Source of the DNA: an uncultured Lachnospiraceae bacterium
GTDB taxonomy: Bacteria > Bacillota > Clostridia > Lachnospirales > Lachnospiraceae
Reading direction: 5' to 3'
NCBI GenBank assembly: GCA_902793335.1
Contig: CADBCZ010000014.1
Coordinates: 1-64,000, forward strand
Length of the DNA: 64,000 nucleotides
The translations under genes and the position numbers were made by a program. How positions within the stretch are numbered: position 1 is the stretch's first letter; each line of letters starts with the position of its first letter. Below are positions 54,931-64,000 of this stretch, piece by piece. The notes below the pieces were generated by a model. The model did not search any database, was not told the DNA's origin, and worked only from the letters and a program-made list of their open reading frames with translations.

Positions 54931-57900
54931 ATGAAGAGAAACACATTAATGAAGCGTTTTGCCGCTGGTATGTTGGCATTTTCGCTCATCATTCCGGCTG
55001 TACCGGTTGGGGCACATACAAGTTATAACCCGTATCTCAACAAGACAGACGGAATTCAGATTTTAACTACAAGATTGGATAACTTACATGCTGATGCTAG
55101 TGATATTAAAGTTGTAGGCAATACTATTGAAACTAGAACGAACGTAAGATTTTTCCTTGATTGTACTGTTGATTGTACTTGGAGTGCAGAGGAAAATCTT
55201 ATAAATCCAGGAACGGGAGAGGTAAGAATACCGACTGGCACTCCGGCAGGTACATATGAGGTGACTGCAACTGCAAAGAATTTGACAGAAGATACAAGTG
55301 CTGATGGACCAACAGTTGCGCATTTTTATATTAAGGTAAAGAATTCACCTGCCGAAGCAGAAGGTGTGGAATTAATTCCTTCAGAAGATGATCAGGTGAC
55401 AGTTACACAAACAGGTATTACTGTTAATGGATATATTAATGATGATTTAGATGATGAAGGGTTTGATAGAGAGGAGGATGCGCATAAGATAGGTGTTAAA
55501 GTTGTTCCTTCTTATATAAATAGTAATCATATTGAACTTAGCACAAAAGCGGGTGATACAAAATTCGAAACTGTTAAGGATGAAGAAGATGATGAAGAAA
55601 CCGTATATTTAGTTAGAGCTACTGAGAAAGTTGATAAGGAAAAGAAATTAACAGTTAAAGTTGGTAAACCTGAAGTTGATGAAACACCTTTGCCTAATGT
55701 ATTTGACATTGAGGTGAAAAGGGTTGGATTGAAAACTGCATGGGAGTCAGGAGATGAGGAAATAACTTCAACTAATAATACAACTTATAATATACCTGCA
55801 AATAAAAAAGTTGAGTTTACTTTAACTGATAATGGTAAGAAGACCCTTCCACTAAATCTTATCACTGGTTATTCGTGGGATATTAAGAGCGCTTCTACAG
55901 ATACAGAGTTTGATGAAGCAACTTTTATAAAGAGAACTAATAATCGTGTAGATGTATATGGTAAAGTATCAAATGGTGGAATTGATAAAGCTGCTGAAGT
56001 GACATATGAAGATAATAAAGTTACGGTAAAGACTACAGCAAATGCAAATAATTTATCAATTCCAGATGTATCAATAAATCCAATATTGCAAGCTAGAGAT
56101 GCTAATGGTGGAAATACAACTAATGGTGCTAAGCTGATTCTAAAATTCAACAATGGTCTTGCTGAGGTTAAATCTGCAAAATATAATTTTGAACAGATTG
56201 GATATGAGGAAGGCAAGGATTACACTATTCGCAAAGAAAATATTGGAAATGTATATTACTTTGAGGCTGATGGTAGAGAAATTGATTTGTCTAAGATAAT
56301 AGAAACAAAGAACAAAAATGTAGTTTCGTTTGAGAATGATAGAGACAATGACTTTGCTAATCCTAAAGATTATAGAGTGTCTTTTGAAGTTGCAGCTATA
56401 GAAGACGATACTTTTGGTAGTAAGAAAGTAACAGATAAATATAAGATAAACAATGCTTGGGATAATGTTGAAGGTATTGTTGTGAATCCGGTTGATGGAA
56501 AATATACATTGAAAAAAGAAGGTATCGGTTATTTTATTCTTAGGACAGTAATTAAGAAGGCGACTGGTACAGGAAAAACTGTTGATACAGTAGAAGAATA
56601 TATTCGTTTTGTTACTCCTTCAACTTGCGATTTTTATGTTGCAGATAGCGGAAGTTTTTATTATTCTAAGGATGAAGTTATTCATTTAAGAAAAGGTGAG
56701 TCAATTCAGCCATATATTCTTAGACAACAGTATGAACCATTCTCAGATTATAATGAGTTTGCCGATATCAGCTTTGAAGATATGAATGGTAATGAAATTG
56801 CAAATGGAAGTATTGCATCATATTTCAAAGATAATGATGGTAATATCAAAATTAATGCAAAGAATACGGGATTTGTAAAAGTAATTTTTAGAGATAGAGT
56901 AGATGTTAAAAAGGAAGGATATTTACTACTATATGTTAATAGAGATACTTTGAAAGCAAATTCATATGAGTTTAATTTTTCTGAAGCTATCAAAGACGGA
57001 TACATGGTTAATGAGAATAAAGTTAATGGTATCCAGAATAAAATCCAGTTGAAGCTTCGTGGAACTTCTGGAGCTGGAGATATAGGTGAGTATACATCAG
57101 CAGATTTTGATTTTGAATTGGTGACTGCTAATGCAGATCAGTATGCAGAGATTAAAGATGGATATTTAATAACAAAGAAGGCTACTAATAGAGATATAGA
57201 GGTAGTAGCTAAAGATAAAGAAGGTAATGCAGTTGTTTCTACAACATTTACAATTGCTGAAGTTAAAGCTGGAAAGATAGAGGAAATTGGTGTTTCTGCG
57301 GATAATAAAGATGTGCAACCATCAGCAACAGGCAATGGTGGTACTTGTGAGGTTGGAAAAAGCTTCAATTTAATCCCAACAAAGTTGTCTCCAGAGAATG
57401 CTACATCATCAGATATTGTATTAATTGGATGGGCGAGCGATAATCCTGAGGTGGCAACAGTAACTCCAGATCAGGATAGTACAGCTGTTGTGAGAACTTT
57501 GTCAGCAGGTACAGCAACTATTACAGCGACATATAACGGAAATGATAAGGCTACATTACAGTATGTTATTACGGTTAATCCTTCTAATAAGATTCAGAGT
57601 ATAACACCTGAGCAGAGTGCTATTACTTTAAACCGTGTAGGTGCAACTGCTACAATTAAATATACTACTTCTCCAGTTGTTGAGAATCCATCAGTTCAGT
57701 TCTTAGCAGAAGATCCTAGCATTATTGATGTTGATCCATCAACAGGTGTGGTTACAGCTAAAAAAGTTGGAACAACAAAAGTAACGATAACAGCTAAGAA
57801 TAATCCGGAAGCTAAGGCAGTAATTACTGTTACAGTAGAGGGAAAAGATGATGTAGTACCTACAGATAAGGCAGTAGAAGAAGCAAAGGCTGCAATTGAT

Positions 57901-58485
57901 GCAATCGGAACTGTAACAGCTGATGCTAATTCTAAGGCTAAGATTGATGCAGCAAGAGCAGCTTATAATAAGCTTACAGATGCACAGAAGAGTGAACTTG
58001 GAACAACTGCATTAAATACACTTACAAGTGCAGAGGCAAGCTATACAACAGTTAAGGCAGCAGCAGATAAAGCAGCAGCAGACAAGGCGGCAGCAGATAA
58101 GGCGGCAGCAGACAAGGCAGCAGCAGACAAAGCGGCAGCAGACAAGGCAGCAGCAGATGCAGCAGCACAGGCAGCAGCAGATGCAGCAGCTGAGAATATT
58201 CAGAATGCTAAGGCTAAGATTAAAACAGTTAAGAATCTTAAGGGTAAGAAGATCAAGGTTGGTGTTGCTAAAGTTGATGGAGCAGCAGGTTACCAGATTA
58301 AATATAGCCTTAAGAAGAACATGAAGAGTGCTAAGACTAAGACAATTGCAAAGACTTCTGTAAATCTTACAAAGCTTAAGAAGGGCAAGACATATTATAT
58401 TCAGGCCAGAGCATTCTCTGAGTATAATGGAACTAAGTACTACTCTAAGTGGTCAGCAAAGAAGAAAGTTACTGTTAAGAAATAA
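54931..58485 (+). CDS. Large secreted Big_2-type surface protein
   Basis: An 1184-residue protein with a signal peptide (about 1-28, ending PVGAH) and an AAGGAGG site 10 nt upstream of the ATG. The long middle part (about 30-780) is Asp/Asn/Lys-rich beta structure without an assigned family. Two Big_2 domains follow (about 795-890, with ATSSDIVLIGWASDNPEVATV, and about 890-970, with VDPSTGVVTAKKVGTTKVTI). A helical FIVAR-like unit (AAIDAIGTVTADANSKAKID) leads to an Ala-Asp-Lys repeat stalk and a C-terminal Lys-rich fibronectin-like module (about 1100-1184). It lacks LPxTG. It is likely an abundant cell-surface or S-layer-like protein; that role is inferred. Confidence 0.8.
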   Translation: MKRNTLMKRFAAGMLAFSLIIPAVPVGAHTSYNPYLNKTDGIQILTTRLDNLHADASDIKVVGNTIETRTNVRFFLDCTVDCTWSAEENLINPGTGEVRIPTGTPAGTYEVTATAKNLTEDTSADGPTVAHFYIKVKNSPAEAEGVELIPSEDDQVTVTQTGITVNGYINDDLDDEGFDREEDAHKIGVKVVPSYINSNHIELSTKAGDTKFETVKDEEDDEETVYLVRATEKVDKEKKLTVKVGKPEVDETPLPNVFDIEVKRVGLKTAWESGDEEITSTNNTTYNIPANKKVEFTLTDNGKKTLPLNLITGYSWDIKSASTDTEFDEATFIKRTNNRVDVYGKVSNGGIDKAAEVTYEDNKVTVKTTANANNLSIPDVSINPILQARDANGGNTTNGAKLILKFNNGLAEVKSAKYNFEQIGYEEGKDYTIRKENIGNVYYFEADGREIDLSKIIETKNKNVVSFENDRDNDFANPKDYRVSFEVAAIEDDTFGSKKVTDKYKINNAWDNVEGIVVNPVDGKYTLKKEGIGYFILRTVIKKATGTGKTVDTVEEYIRFVTPSTCDFYVADSGSFYYSKDEVIHLRKGESIQPYILRQQYEPFSDYNEFADISFEDMNGNEIANGSIASYFKDNDGNIKINAKNTGFVKVIFRDRVDVKKEGYLLLYVNRDTLKANSYEFNFSEAIKDGYMVNENKVNGIQNKIQLKLRGTSGAGDIGEYTSADFDFELVTANADQYAEIKDGYLITKKATNRDIEVVAKDKEGNAVVSTTFTIAEVKAGKIEEIGVSADNKDVQPSATGNGGTCEVGKSFNLIPTKLSPENATSSDIVLIGWASDNPEVATVTPDQDSTAVVRTLSAGTATITATYNGNDKATLQYVITVNPSNKIQSITPEQSAITLNRVGATATIKYTTSPVVENPSVQFLAEDPSIIDVDPSTGVVTAKKVGTTKVTITAKNNPEAKAVITVTVEGKDDVVPTDKAVEEAKAAIDAIGTVTADANSKAKIDAARAAYNKLTDAQKSELGTTALNTLTSAEASYTTVKAAADKAAADKAAADKAAADKAAADKAAADKAAADAAAQAAADAAAENIQNAKAKIKTVKNLKGKKIKVGVAKVDGAAGYQIKYSLKKNMKSAKTKTIAKTSVNLTKLKKGKTYYIQARAFSEYNGTKYYSKWSAKKKVTVKK
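58055..58195 (+). repeat. 15-bp Ala-Asp-Lys repeats
   Basis: Repeats of a 15-bp unit encode KAAAD, predicted to form a charged helical stalk ahead of the fibronectin-like domain. Confidence 0.9.
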
Positions 58486-58513
58486 TAATTAAATATATTG
58501 ATTATAGTAACGG

Positions 58514-58542
58514 CTGCCGCACCATTAGGTGCGGCAGTTTTT
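58514..58542 (+). terminator. Rho-independent terminator
   Basis: CTGCCGCACC (58514-58523) pairs perfectly with GGTGCGGCAG (58528-58537) around ATTA, followed by TTTTT. Confidence 0.92.
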
Positions 58543-58711
58543 CAGTTATAAGAGAATCTATCAAAAATAATATAATTATATAAATATTGTTATAATAAAA
58601 ATAGTATTTATATAATTTTCAATTGTTTATCCATGGTATTTAATAATTTTGTCTTATATAATATTGGCATCAGATGCGCATGTGAAATATAATGTGAAGG
58701 GTAACATTTAT

Positions 58712-59668
58712 ATGGACAAGAAGGATGAAGTAATTAAAGATACTAATGAGGTAAAAGAGAGCGTTGTTGAGGAATTGTTTGGAGATGATTTTCCGACCGG
58801 GCCAATACGATACACGTTGAGGAATGATTACATGTTTAAAGCGGTATTGCAGAAGAATGAAAGAGCACTTAAAGGGTTACTTTCCGCACTTCTTAATATG
58901 CCGGTGGAGAATATCAAGGAAATACAGATCATGAATCCGATAGAGCTAGGCGAGGCTATTGACGATAAGACATGTATACTTGATATAAAGCTTAAGTTAA
59001 ATAATAATAAGATTATTAATATAGAACTTCAAGTAGCGTATTTCAAGGACTGGGTGGATAGGTCGCTGATATATCTGTGTAAGATGTTTGATAATCTGCA
59101 CGAGGGTCAAAAATATGGGGAAGTGCTACCGGCGTATCATATAGGTATTTTGGATTTCTGGTTGCCGGAAAAGACGAGGGAGTTCTATTCAGAGTATAGA
59201 CTTATGAATGTCAAAAACCATGAAATATATAGTGGTAAGTTTGGAATTAATGTGCTACACTTAAAGGCAGTAGATGATGATTCTGTAACGAAGGAGCCAG
59301 GGGAACTTTATGAATGGGCGAAGTTATTCAAGGCTACCAGTTGGGAGGAGATCAAGATGCTTGCTGAAAAGAATGAGTATATAGCAGATACGGTGGTAAC
59401 CTTAAAAGAGTTGTCAGATGATGAAAAGATTAAGATGCAGGCGGAAGCAAGGTGGAGATATGAGCATGATATTGCTTCTTATATAGGTCAAGGGCGTGAA
59501 GAAGGTCGGGAAGAGGGACTCAGAGAAGGAAGGCTCGAAGGGCGTGAAGAGGGAAAACTCGAAGAAAAAGAAGATAATATCAGAAAGCTTGCAGAACACT
59601 ATTTGAAAGAAGATGCATCTTTGACTGAAGAAAGGGCGCTTGAGAAAGCGAGAGCTATATTGTTATAA
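58712..59668 (+). CDS. Rpn-family recombination-promoting nuclease/PD-(D/E)XK transposase-like protein
   Basis: A 318-residue protein; I start it at ATG 58712 with an AAGG site upstream. The N-terminal core (LRNDYMFKAVLQKNERALKG, then LDIKLKLNNNKIINIELQV) has the Asp...Glu-x-Gln pattern of the PD-(D/E)XK nuclease fold. The C-terminus has the GREEGREEGLREGRLEG run typical of Rpn proteins. Relatives in E. coli promote RecA-independent recombination. These genes are often multicopy and mobile-like. No inverted repeats were found around it. Confidence 0.88.
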   Translation: MDKKDEVIKDTNEVKESVVEELFGDDFPTGPIRYTLRNDYMFKAVLQKNERALKGLLSALLNMPVENIKEIQIMNPIELGEAIDDKTCILDIKLKLNNNKIINIELQVAYFKDWVDRSLIYLCKMFDNLHEGQKYGEVLPAYHIGILDFWLPEKTREFYSEYRLMNVKNHEIYSGKFGINVLHLKAVDDDSVTKEPGELYEWAKLFKATSWEEIKMLAEKNEYIADTVVTLKELSDDEKIKMQAEARWRYEHDIASYIGQGREEGREEGLREGRLEGREEGKLEEKEDNIRKLAEHYLKEDASLTEERALEKARAILL

Positions 59669-59701
59669 ACAGAGAAAACTATAATATAAGGAGATTGAAT
59701 T

Positions 59702-60823
59702 ATGGCTGCAAAAAAACTTGGTTTTGGGTTGATGAGGTTACCGTCTTTGGATCCTAATGATCCGGCGAAGATTGATATTGAACAGACTAAGAGGATGGTA
59801 GATTCATTTATTGAACAGGGATTTACCTACTTTGATACTGCATGGATGTATTGCAATTTTGCAAGTGAGCCTACAGCAAAAGAAGTATTGGTTGACAGAT
59901 ATCCTAGAGATAGTTTCACTCTTGCTACAAAGCTGCATTCAAGTTATATTCATACTAAGGAAGACAGGGATAAGATATTTAATGCGCAGCTAGAGAAGAC
60001 AGGAGCGGGTTATTTTGACTACTACCTGTTACATGATATGGGAGCAGGGGCATATAAGATATATAATGATCTTGATTGTTTTAACTGGCTGATTGATAAA
60101 AAGAAGCAGGGATTAGTTAAGCATATTGGTTTTTCATGTCATGATAATGCTGAATTTATTGATAAGGCGTTAAATGAGCATCCTGAGATGGAATTTGTCC
60201 AGTTACAGATTAATTATCTAGACTGGGAAAGTGATGCTATTCAGTCGAGAAAGTGTTACGAGACGGTTACCAAACACGGTAAACCGGTTATAGTTATGGA
60301 GCCGGTTAAGGGTGGAACTTTGGCAAATGTTCCGGAAGATGTTGAAAAGATGTTCAAGAATTATAAATCGGATATGTCTGTATCTTCCTGGGCGATTAGA
60401 TTTGCTGCTAGTCTTGATAATGTAATGATGGTTCTTAGTGGTATGAGCAATATGGAACAGATTCTTGACAATACCGCTTATATGAGAGAGTTTGAACCAC
60501 TTAACGATGAAGATAATAAGGTTATCAAGACTGCAGTAGATATGATTAATTCGAATATAATAATCCCATGTACAGGTTGTTCGTACTGTACAGACGGATG
60601 TCCGAAAAAGATTGCGATTCCGAAATATTTTTCTCTGTATAATGCAGATAAGCAGGAGGTTAAAGGAAAGGGCTGGACTCCGCAGGGTGAATATTATGAA
60701 AGACTTACACATACATTTGGTAAAGCAAGTGAGTGTGTGGGATGTGGACAATGCGAGAAAGTATGTCCACAGCATTTACCTATAGTAGAAGATCTTAAGA
60801 TGGTCGCTGGTTATTTTGAATGA
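59702..60823 (+). CDS. Aldo/keto reductase with C-terminal 4Fe-4S domain
   Basis: A 373-residue protein. The AKR barrel (about 1-275) has FGLMRLP, FDTAWMY with the catalytic Asp and Tyr, LATKLHSS and [10 protein letters not shown]. The C-terminal part binds iron-sulfur clusters: [14 protein letters not shown] (about residues 289-302) and [14 protein letters not shown] (about 345-358). This fusion is common in anaerobes and is thought to link ferredoxin-like electron flow to carbonyl or other reductions; the substrate is unknown. An AAGGAGA site precedes the ATG. It lies 33 bp after the Rpn-like gene. Confidence 0.93.
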   Translation: MAAKKLGFGLMRLPSLDPNDPAKIDIEQTKRMVDSFIEQGFTYFDTAWMYCNFASEPTAKEVLVDRYPRDSFTLATKLHSSYIHTKEDRDKIFNAQLEKTGAGYFDYYLLHDMGAGAYKIYNDLDCFNWLIDKKKQGLVKHIGFSCHDNAEFIDKALNEHPEMEFVQLQINYLDWESDAIQSRKCYETVTKHGKPVIVMEPVKGGTLANVPEDVEKMFKNYKSDMSVSSWAIRFAASLDNVMMVLSGMSNMEQILDNTAYMREFEPLNDEDNKVIKTAVDMINSNIIIPCTGCSYCTDGCPKKIAIPKYFSLYNADKQEVKGKGWTPQGEYYERLTHTFGKASECVGCGQCEKVCPQHLPIVEDLKMVAGYFE

Positions 60824-60937
60824 CAAAGTCAACGTTAGTTGTGGAATCTGTTTAAGCAGATAGTTTGCGGCATGTTTGGTGCTATAGCGAATACTAAAGA
60901 GAAGAATAATATATAAAATATATGGAGGAAATGTATA

Positions 60938-62050
60938 ATGACAGAAACACGTCCGTTTGTATCATGGGAACTGATGAATGATTTTATGATTGATGCTTTC
61001 AAAGGATATGGGGTGCCTGAGGAAGATGCAAGGATTTGTGCAGATGTACTTTTGGAATCTGACAGAAGAGGAATTGAAAGCCATGGGTGCAATCGATTCA
61101 AGCCTATATACATAGACAGGATTGTTAAAGGTACATTACTTCCGAAAACTGAAATAGAGATACTCAAAGAGACACCAACAACAGTTGTAATGGATGCGCA
61201 TGATGGCATGGGTATGGTTGCAAGTCATAAAATGATGACTATGTTGATTGATAAGGCTAAGAAATACGGAATGGCCGGTGGTGCAATTCGTAATTCCACC
61301 CATTATGGAATCGCAGGTTATTGGTCTTCTATGGCTAGTAGCGAGGGTATGATCGGACTTACGGGTACTAATGCGAGACCTTCGATAGCTCCTACCTTTG
61401 GTGTTGAGAATATGCTTGGAACCAATCCGCTGACATTTTCTCTGCCGACAGATGAAGAATTTCCGTTCTGTCTTGACTGTGCTACATCAATAGTACAGAG
61501 AGGCAAGATTGAGTATTATGCCAGAGAAGGAAAACCCACGCCTAAGGGAATGGTTATTTCCGAAGAAGGAGATGCTCTTACGGACAGCGAGACTATCTTA
61601 AAGAGACTTGTTGATGGTACGGCTGCACTTGCACCACTTGGTGGAATAGGCGATGAAATGTGCGGATATAAGGGTTATGGATATGCAACGGTAGTTGAGA
61701 TTCTTTCCGCAGCACTTTCGGGTGGACAGTTTATGAAAGCACTTACAGGAGTGGATAGTGATGGTAAGCCTGCCATGTATCATCTCGGTCATTTCTTCTT
61801 TGTTGTTGATCCTGAGGCTTTTATGGGAAGAGAAGAGTTTAAGAAGATTGCAGGAGATATTTGTAGAGGACTTAGAGCTTCTAAACTGGCACCGGGGCAG
61901 GATAAGATATACACAGCCGGAGAGAAGGAATACGAAACCTGGCTCTTTAGAAAAGATAAGGGGGTTCCGGTTGGAGAGGCAGTTCAGAAGGATATATTGA
62001 CCGTCAGAGATGAGTTAGGTCTTTCTTATAAATTCCCATTTGAGGTGTAA
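60938..62050 (+). CDS. Ldh_2 family malate/L-lactate-type dehydrogenase
   Basis: A 370-residue NAD(P)-dependent dehydrogenase of the Ldh_2 (YlbC/AllD/ComC-like) fold, unrelated to classical LDH. Signatures: DRRGIESHGCNRFKPIYID near the start, RNSTHYGIAGYW with the catalytic His, and GTNPLTFSLPT. Members oxidise 2-hydroxyacids such as malate, sulfolactate or ureidoglycolate, so the substrate is not fixed by sequence. A GGAGG site precedes the ATG. It lies downstream of the AKR gene and may share its transcript. Confidence 0.9.
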   Translation: MTETRPFVSWELMNDFMIDAFKGYGVPEEDARICADVLLESDRRGIESHGCNRFKPIYIDRIVKGTLLPKTEIEILKETPTTVVMDAHDGMGMVASHKMMTMLIDKAKKYGMAGGAIRNSTHYGIAGYWSSMASSEGMIGLTGTNARPSIAPTFGVENMLGTNPLTFSLPTDEEFPFCLDCATSIVQRGKIEYYAREGKPTPKGMVISEEGDALTDSETILKRLVDGTAALAPLGGIGDEMCGYKGYGYATVVEILSAALSGGQFMKALTGVDSDGKPAMYHLGHFFFVVDPEAFMGREEFKKIAGDICRGLRASKLAPGQDKIYTAGEKEYETWLFRKDKGVPVGEAVQKDILTVRDELGLSYKFPFEV

Positions 62051-62088
62051 TATTTATAAATAAAATATTTACGTTTTCTTATAATCTA

Positions 62089-62097
62089 TGCTATACT
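62089..62097 (+). promoter_or_regulatory. Extended -10 promoter of thrH
   Basis: TGC followed by TATACT (62092-62097). A TTTACG lies about 18 bp upstream of the hexamer. Confidence 0.55.
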
Positions 62098-62183
62098 GTC
62101 TATGTTTTTCAGATGATGAAAAATCTATAATTCCATACAGATTATATTGTGTGGTTAATATTTATTATGGAGGAATTAAGAAA

Positions 62184-62783
62184 ATGAACATTGTGTGCTT
62201 GGATATGGAAGGTGTATTGGTACCGGAGATTTGGATTGCATTCGCGGAGGAAACAGGTATTCCTGAGCTTAAGAGAACTACAAGAGATGAACCGGACTAT
62301 GACAAGCTTATGAACTACAGAATTAATATTCTTAAAGAGCATGGACTTGGACTTAAGGAGATTCAGGAAACTATTGCAAAGATTGATCCTATGCCGGGAG
62401 CTAAGGAGTTTCTTGACGAGCTTCGTTCAATTACACAGGTTATCATTCTGAGTGATACATTTGAGCAGTTTGCAACTCCTCTTATGGAGAAGCTTGGTTG
62501 GCCTACAATTTTCTGTAATACCTTAGAGGTTGCAGATAACGGTGAGATTACAGGTTTCCAGATGCGTTGTCCAAAGTCAAAATTAACTACGGTTAAAGCA
62601 TTGCAGTCTATCGGTTATGATACTATTGCAAGCGGTGACAGCCACAACGATCTTGGTATGATCGAAGCCAGCAAGGCAGGTTTCTTGTTTAAGAGTACAG
62701 ACGCAATTAAGGCAGAGTATCCACAGTATCCTGCTTTCGAAGAGTATGATGAACTTCTTGATGCAATCAAGAAAGCATTATAA
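62184..62783 (+). CDS. thrH: ThrH-type phosphoserine phosphatase / homoserine kinase
   Basis: A 199-residue HAD-superfamily protein. The start is ATG 62184 with GGAGG 10 nt upstream; the longer frame from 62088 overlaps the promoter. CLDMEGVLVPEIWIAFAEETG (with the HAD Asp pair reduced to DME) closely resembles Pseudomonas ThrH. IILSDTFEQFATPLM and SGDSHNDLGMIEAS supply the other HAD motifs. ThrH can dephosphorylate phosphoserine and transfer phosphate to homoserine, so it may work in serine or threonine synthesis. Confidence 0.9.
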   Translation: MNIVCLDMEGVLVPEIWIAFAEETGIPELKRTTRDEPDYDKLMNYRINILKEHGLGLKEIQETIAKIDPMPGAKEFLDELRSITQVIILSDTFEQFATPLMEKLGWPTIFCNTLEVADNGEITGFQMRCPKSKLTTVKALQSIGYDTIASGDSHNDLGMIEASKAGFLFKSTDAIKAEYPQYPAFEEYDELLDAIKKAL

Positions 62784-62855
62784 TTGTTAAGAAAAGGGCG
62801 AAATATATGATATTTTGTCCGCAAGATAATTAATATATACGTGATTATAATAGAT

Positions 62856-62894
62856 GTGCAAGTCAGATTTGAACAGTAACAATTTGATTTGCAC
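62856..62894. promoter_or_regulatory. Dyad between thrH and the LysR gene
   Basis: GTGCAAGTCAGATT (62856-62869) pairs with AATTTGATTTGCAC (62881-62894), 14 bp with two wobbles. A TATAAT lies just upstream (62846-62851). There is no U-tract, so an autoregulatory operator or leader hairpin is more likely than a terminator. Confidence 0.5.
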
Positions 62895-62947
62895 ATTTAG
62901 TAAATTATATCAACATATTGGATGGATAGGATATAGGAGGGTGTCAT

Positions 62948-63859
62948 ATGACCTTAGTGCAGTTGAAATATGCCATAACAGTTGCAAATGCCAATTCTAT
63001 GAGTGAAGCTTCCCGGGAGCTGTTTATTTCGCAGCCAAGCTTATCTGCAGCTATAAAAGACCTTGAGGAAGAGATAGGGATTGAATTGTTTAACAGAACC
63101 AACAGGGGAATCTCTTTGACACCGGATGGAAAAGAATTTATCGGATACGCAAAGCAGGTTATTGAACAGTATGAGTTAATGGAGGCTAAGTATATAGAGA
63201 AGACAGCTGAGAAAAAGAAGTTTTCGGTTTCTATGCAACACTACAGCTTTGCTGTTAATGCATTTGTTGAGATGGTCAAAGAATTCGGGATGGATAAATA
63301 TGAGTTTGCAATCAGAGAATGCAGAACTGCTGAGGTCATAGAGGATGTCAGATTTTTTCGAAGTGAAATAGGTATTTTATACGTAAATGATTTTAACAGA
63401 AAAGTTATGCAGAAGATATTTAATGACAGTGAACTCGAATTTATTCCTTTGTTTGATTGCAGTATCTACGTGTACTTGTGGAAGGGGCACCCTCTTGCAA
63501 AACGTCAGAAGATCAGATTAGAGGAGCTAAATGAATATCCATGCCTTGCATTTGATCAGGGAAACAATAACTCATTCTATTTTGCGGAAGAGGTCTTAAG
63601 TACCTATGATTACAAGCAGATAATACATGCTAATGACAGGGCGACAATGCTTAATCTTATGGTTGGGCTTAATGGTTATACCTTGTGTTCGGGAATTATT
63701 TGTGAGCCTTTAAATGGTACAGATTACTATGCTGTTAAGCTGGACTCTGACGAGATAATGACTATAGGATATCTCAAGAGAAAGAATATAGCACTTAGCA
63801 AACGTGGTCAGAAGTATGTTGAGGAACTTGAAAAATACAAGGATCAGACTTTGATATAA
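62948..63859 (+). CDS. LysR-family transcriptional regulator
   Basis: A 303-residue regulator. The N-terminal winged helix-turn-helix (MTLVQLKYAITVANANSMSE, then LFISQPSLSAAIKDLEEEIG and LFNRTNRGISLTPDG) is complete. The effector-binding domain follows (about 90-295). A strong AGGAGG site precedes the ATG. The ligand is unknown. A perfect-consensus promoter sits directly downstream (63906-63934), so the LysR target may be the next gene, outside the window. Confidence 0.93.
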   Translation: MTLVQLKYAITVANANSMSEASRELFISQPSLSAAIKDLEEEIGIELFNRTNRGISLTPDGKEFIGYAKQVIEQYELMEAKYIEKTAEKKKFSVSMQHYSFAVNAFVEMVKEFGMDKYEFAIRECRTAEVIEDVRFFRSEIGILYVNDFNRKVMQKIFNDSELEFIPLFDCSIYVYLWKGHPLAKRQKIRLEELNEYPCLAFDQGNNNSFYFAEEVLSTYDYKQIIHANDRATMLNLMVGLNGYTLCSGIICEPLNGTDYYAVKLDSDEIMTIGYLKRKNIALSKRGQKYVEELEKYKDQTLI

Positions 63860-63905
63860 AAACAAAATACTGACATTTATTCCTAAAAAATTAAATAAAA
63901 AAGTA

Positions 63906-63934
63906 TTGACAAATAGGTAAACCGGTAATATAAT
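63906..63934 (+). promoter_or_regulatory. Consensus sigma-A promoter at the window edge
   Basis: A perfect TTGACA (63906-63911) and TATAAT (63929-63934) are 17 bp apart. The spacer contains ACCGGT. It drives a gene beyond the window. Confidence 0.85.
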
Positions 63935-64000
63935 CCCATTAAAACATACTTAACACATAGGAATATAGTTAATATATATTTCGTATAATAAAAGGGATGT

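Noticed and set aside
60218-60775. 185-codon minus-strand frame
   Set aside because: Antisense to the aldo/keto reductase, including its iron-sulfur motifs; no recognisable protein features.

Overview
The window is low-GC DNA with Firmicutes-type signals: TTGACA/TATAAT promoters, strong AGGAGG ribosome sites and U-tailed terminators. It looks like a gut-type member of the Lachnospiraceae (Clostridia). Pointers are many secreted proteins with Ig-like (Big_2), InlB-like, BspA-type leucine-rich and Lys-rich fibronectin-like C-terminal modules, meso-diaminopimelate dehydrogenase, a TPP-riboswitch-controlled ThiXYZ transporter, a T-box on valS and GEMM (c-di-GMP-I) riboswitches. The species call is an inference from family content, not from a search. 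No rRNA, tRNA, CRISPR array or intact transposase gene was recognised.

Layout. 1-3.7 kb: a surface protein whose 3' part is broken by a stop codon and a frameshift. 3.7-7.3 kb: promoter, TPP riboswitch and a thiamine-precursor ABC transporter operon. 7.3-9.1 kb: exonuclease VII (xseA with an N-terminal DUF5710-like domain, then xseB). 9.1-11.2 kb: a membrane-anchored D,D-peptidase-like protein. 11.3-14.6 kb: T-box leader and valS, with a small mobile element between them. 14.9-19.9 kb: a signalling locus made of a zinc-ribbon Ser/Thr kinase, a zinc-ribbon pseudokinase, a stand-alone FHA protein, a pseudo-receiver/LytTR/FHA-like fusion, a tiny zinc-ribbon protein and a second LytTR regulator. 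It is followed by a DUF6273-type surface protein (20.1-23.0 kb) and an AAA/PD-(D/E)XK protein. 24.9-34 kb: two near-duplicate promoter plus c-di-GMP riboswitch cassettes driving different secreted proteins, a chimeric pseudogene, and an EAL phosphodiesterase on the opposite strand. 34.3-37.8 kb: a second copy of the small mobile element and a transglutaminase-like surface protein. 37.9-43.2 kb: housekeeping genes (S1-domain protein, SSS transporter, rpmG-secE-nusG-rplK-rplA with two L1-type mRNA sites). 43.3-49.0 kb: a decayed accessory block with a truncated regulator, a truncated InlB-like surface pseudogene, an AAA ATPase and a frameshifted surface pseudogene. 49.2-54.5 kb: ddh, mscL and the dTDP-rhamnose operon rfbABDC. 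54.9-58.5 kb: a large Ig-like surface protein. 58.7-64 kb: an Rpn-family nuclease, an aldo/keto reductase, an Ldh_2 dehydrogenase, ThrH and a LysR regulator.

Main themes. First, the 14.9-19.9 kb cluster joins Ser/Thr phosphorylation (kinase, pseudokinase, FHA readers) to LytTR transcription factors, with zinc-ribbon N-termini recurring in three of its proteins; I do not know a described system with this exact layout. Second, c-di-GMP appears to control surface proteins here: the riboswitch cassettes and an EAL protein with a degenerate GGDEF site lie within 10 kb. Third, a non-autonomous element (TAGG...CCTA ends, long inverted repeats) is present twice, at 11703-11845 and 34316-34526, and each copy is flanked by a perfect 12-bp target-site duplication. 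Fourth, surface-protein genes here are turning over rapidly: four are truncated, fused, frameshifted or interrupted by stops.
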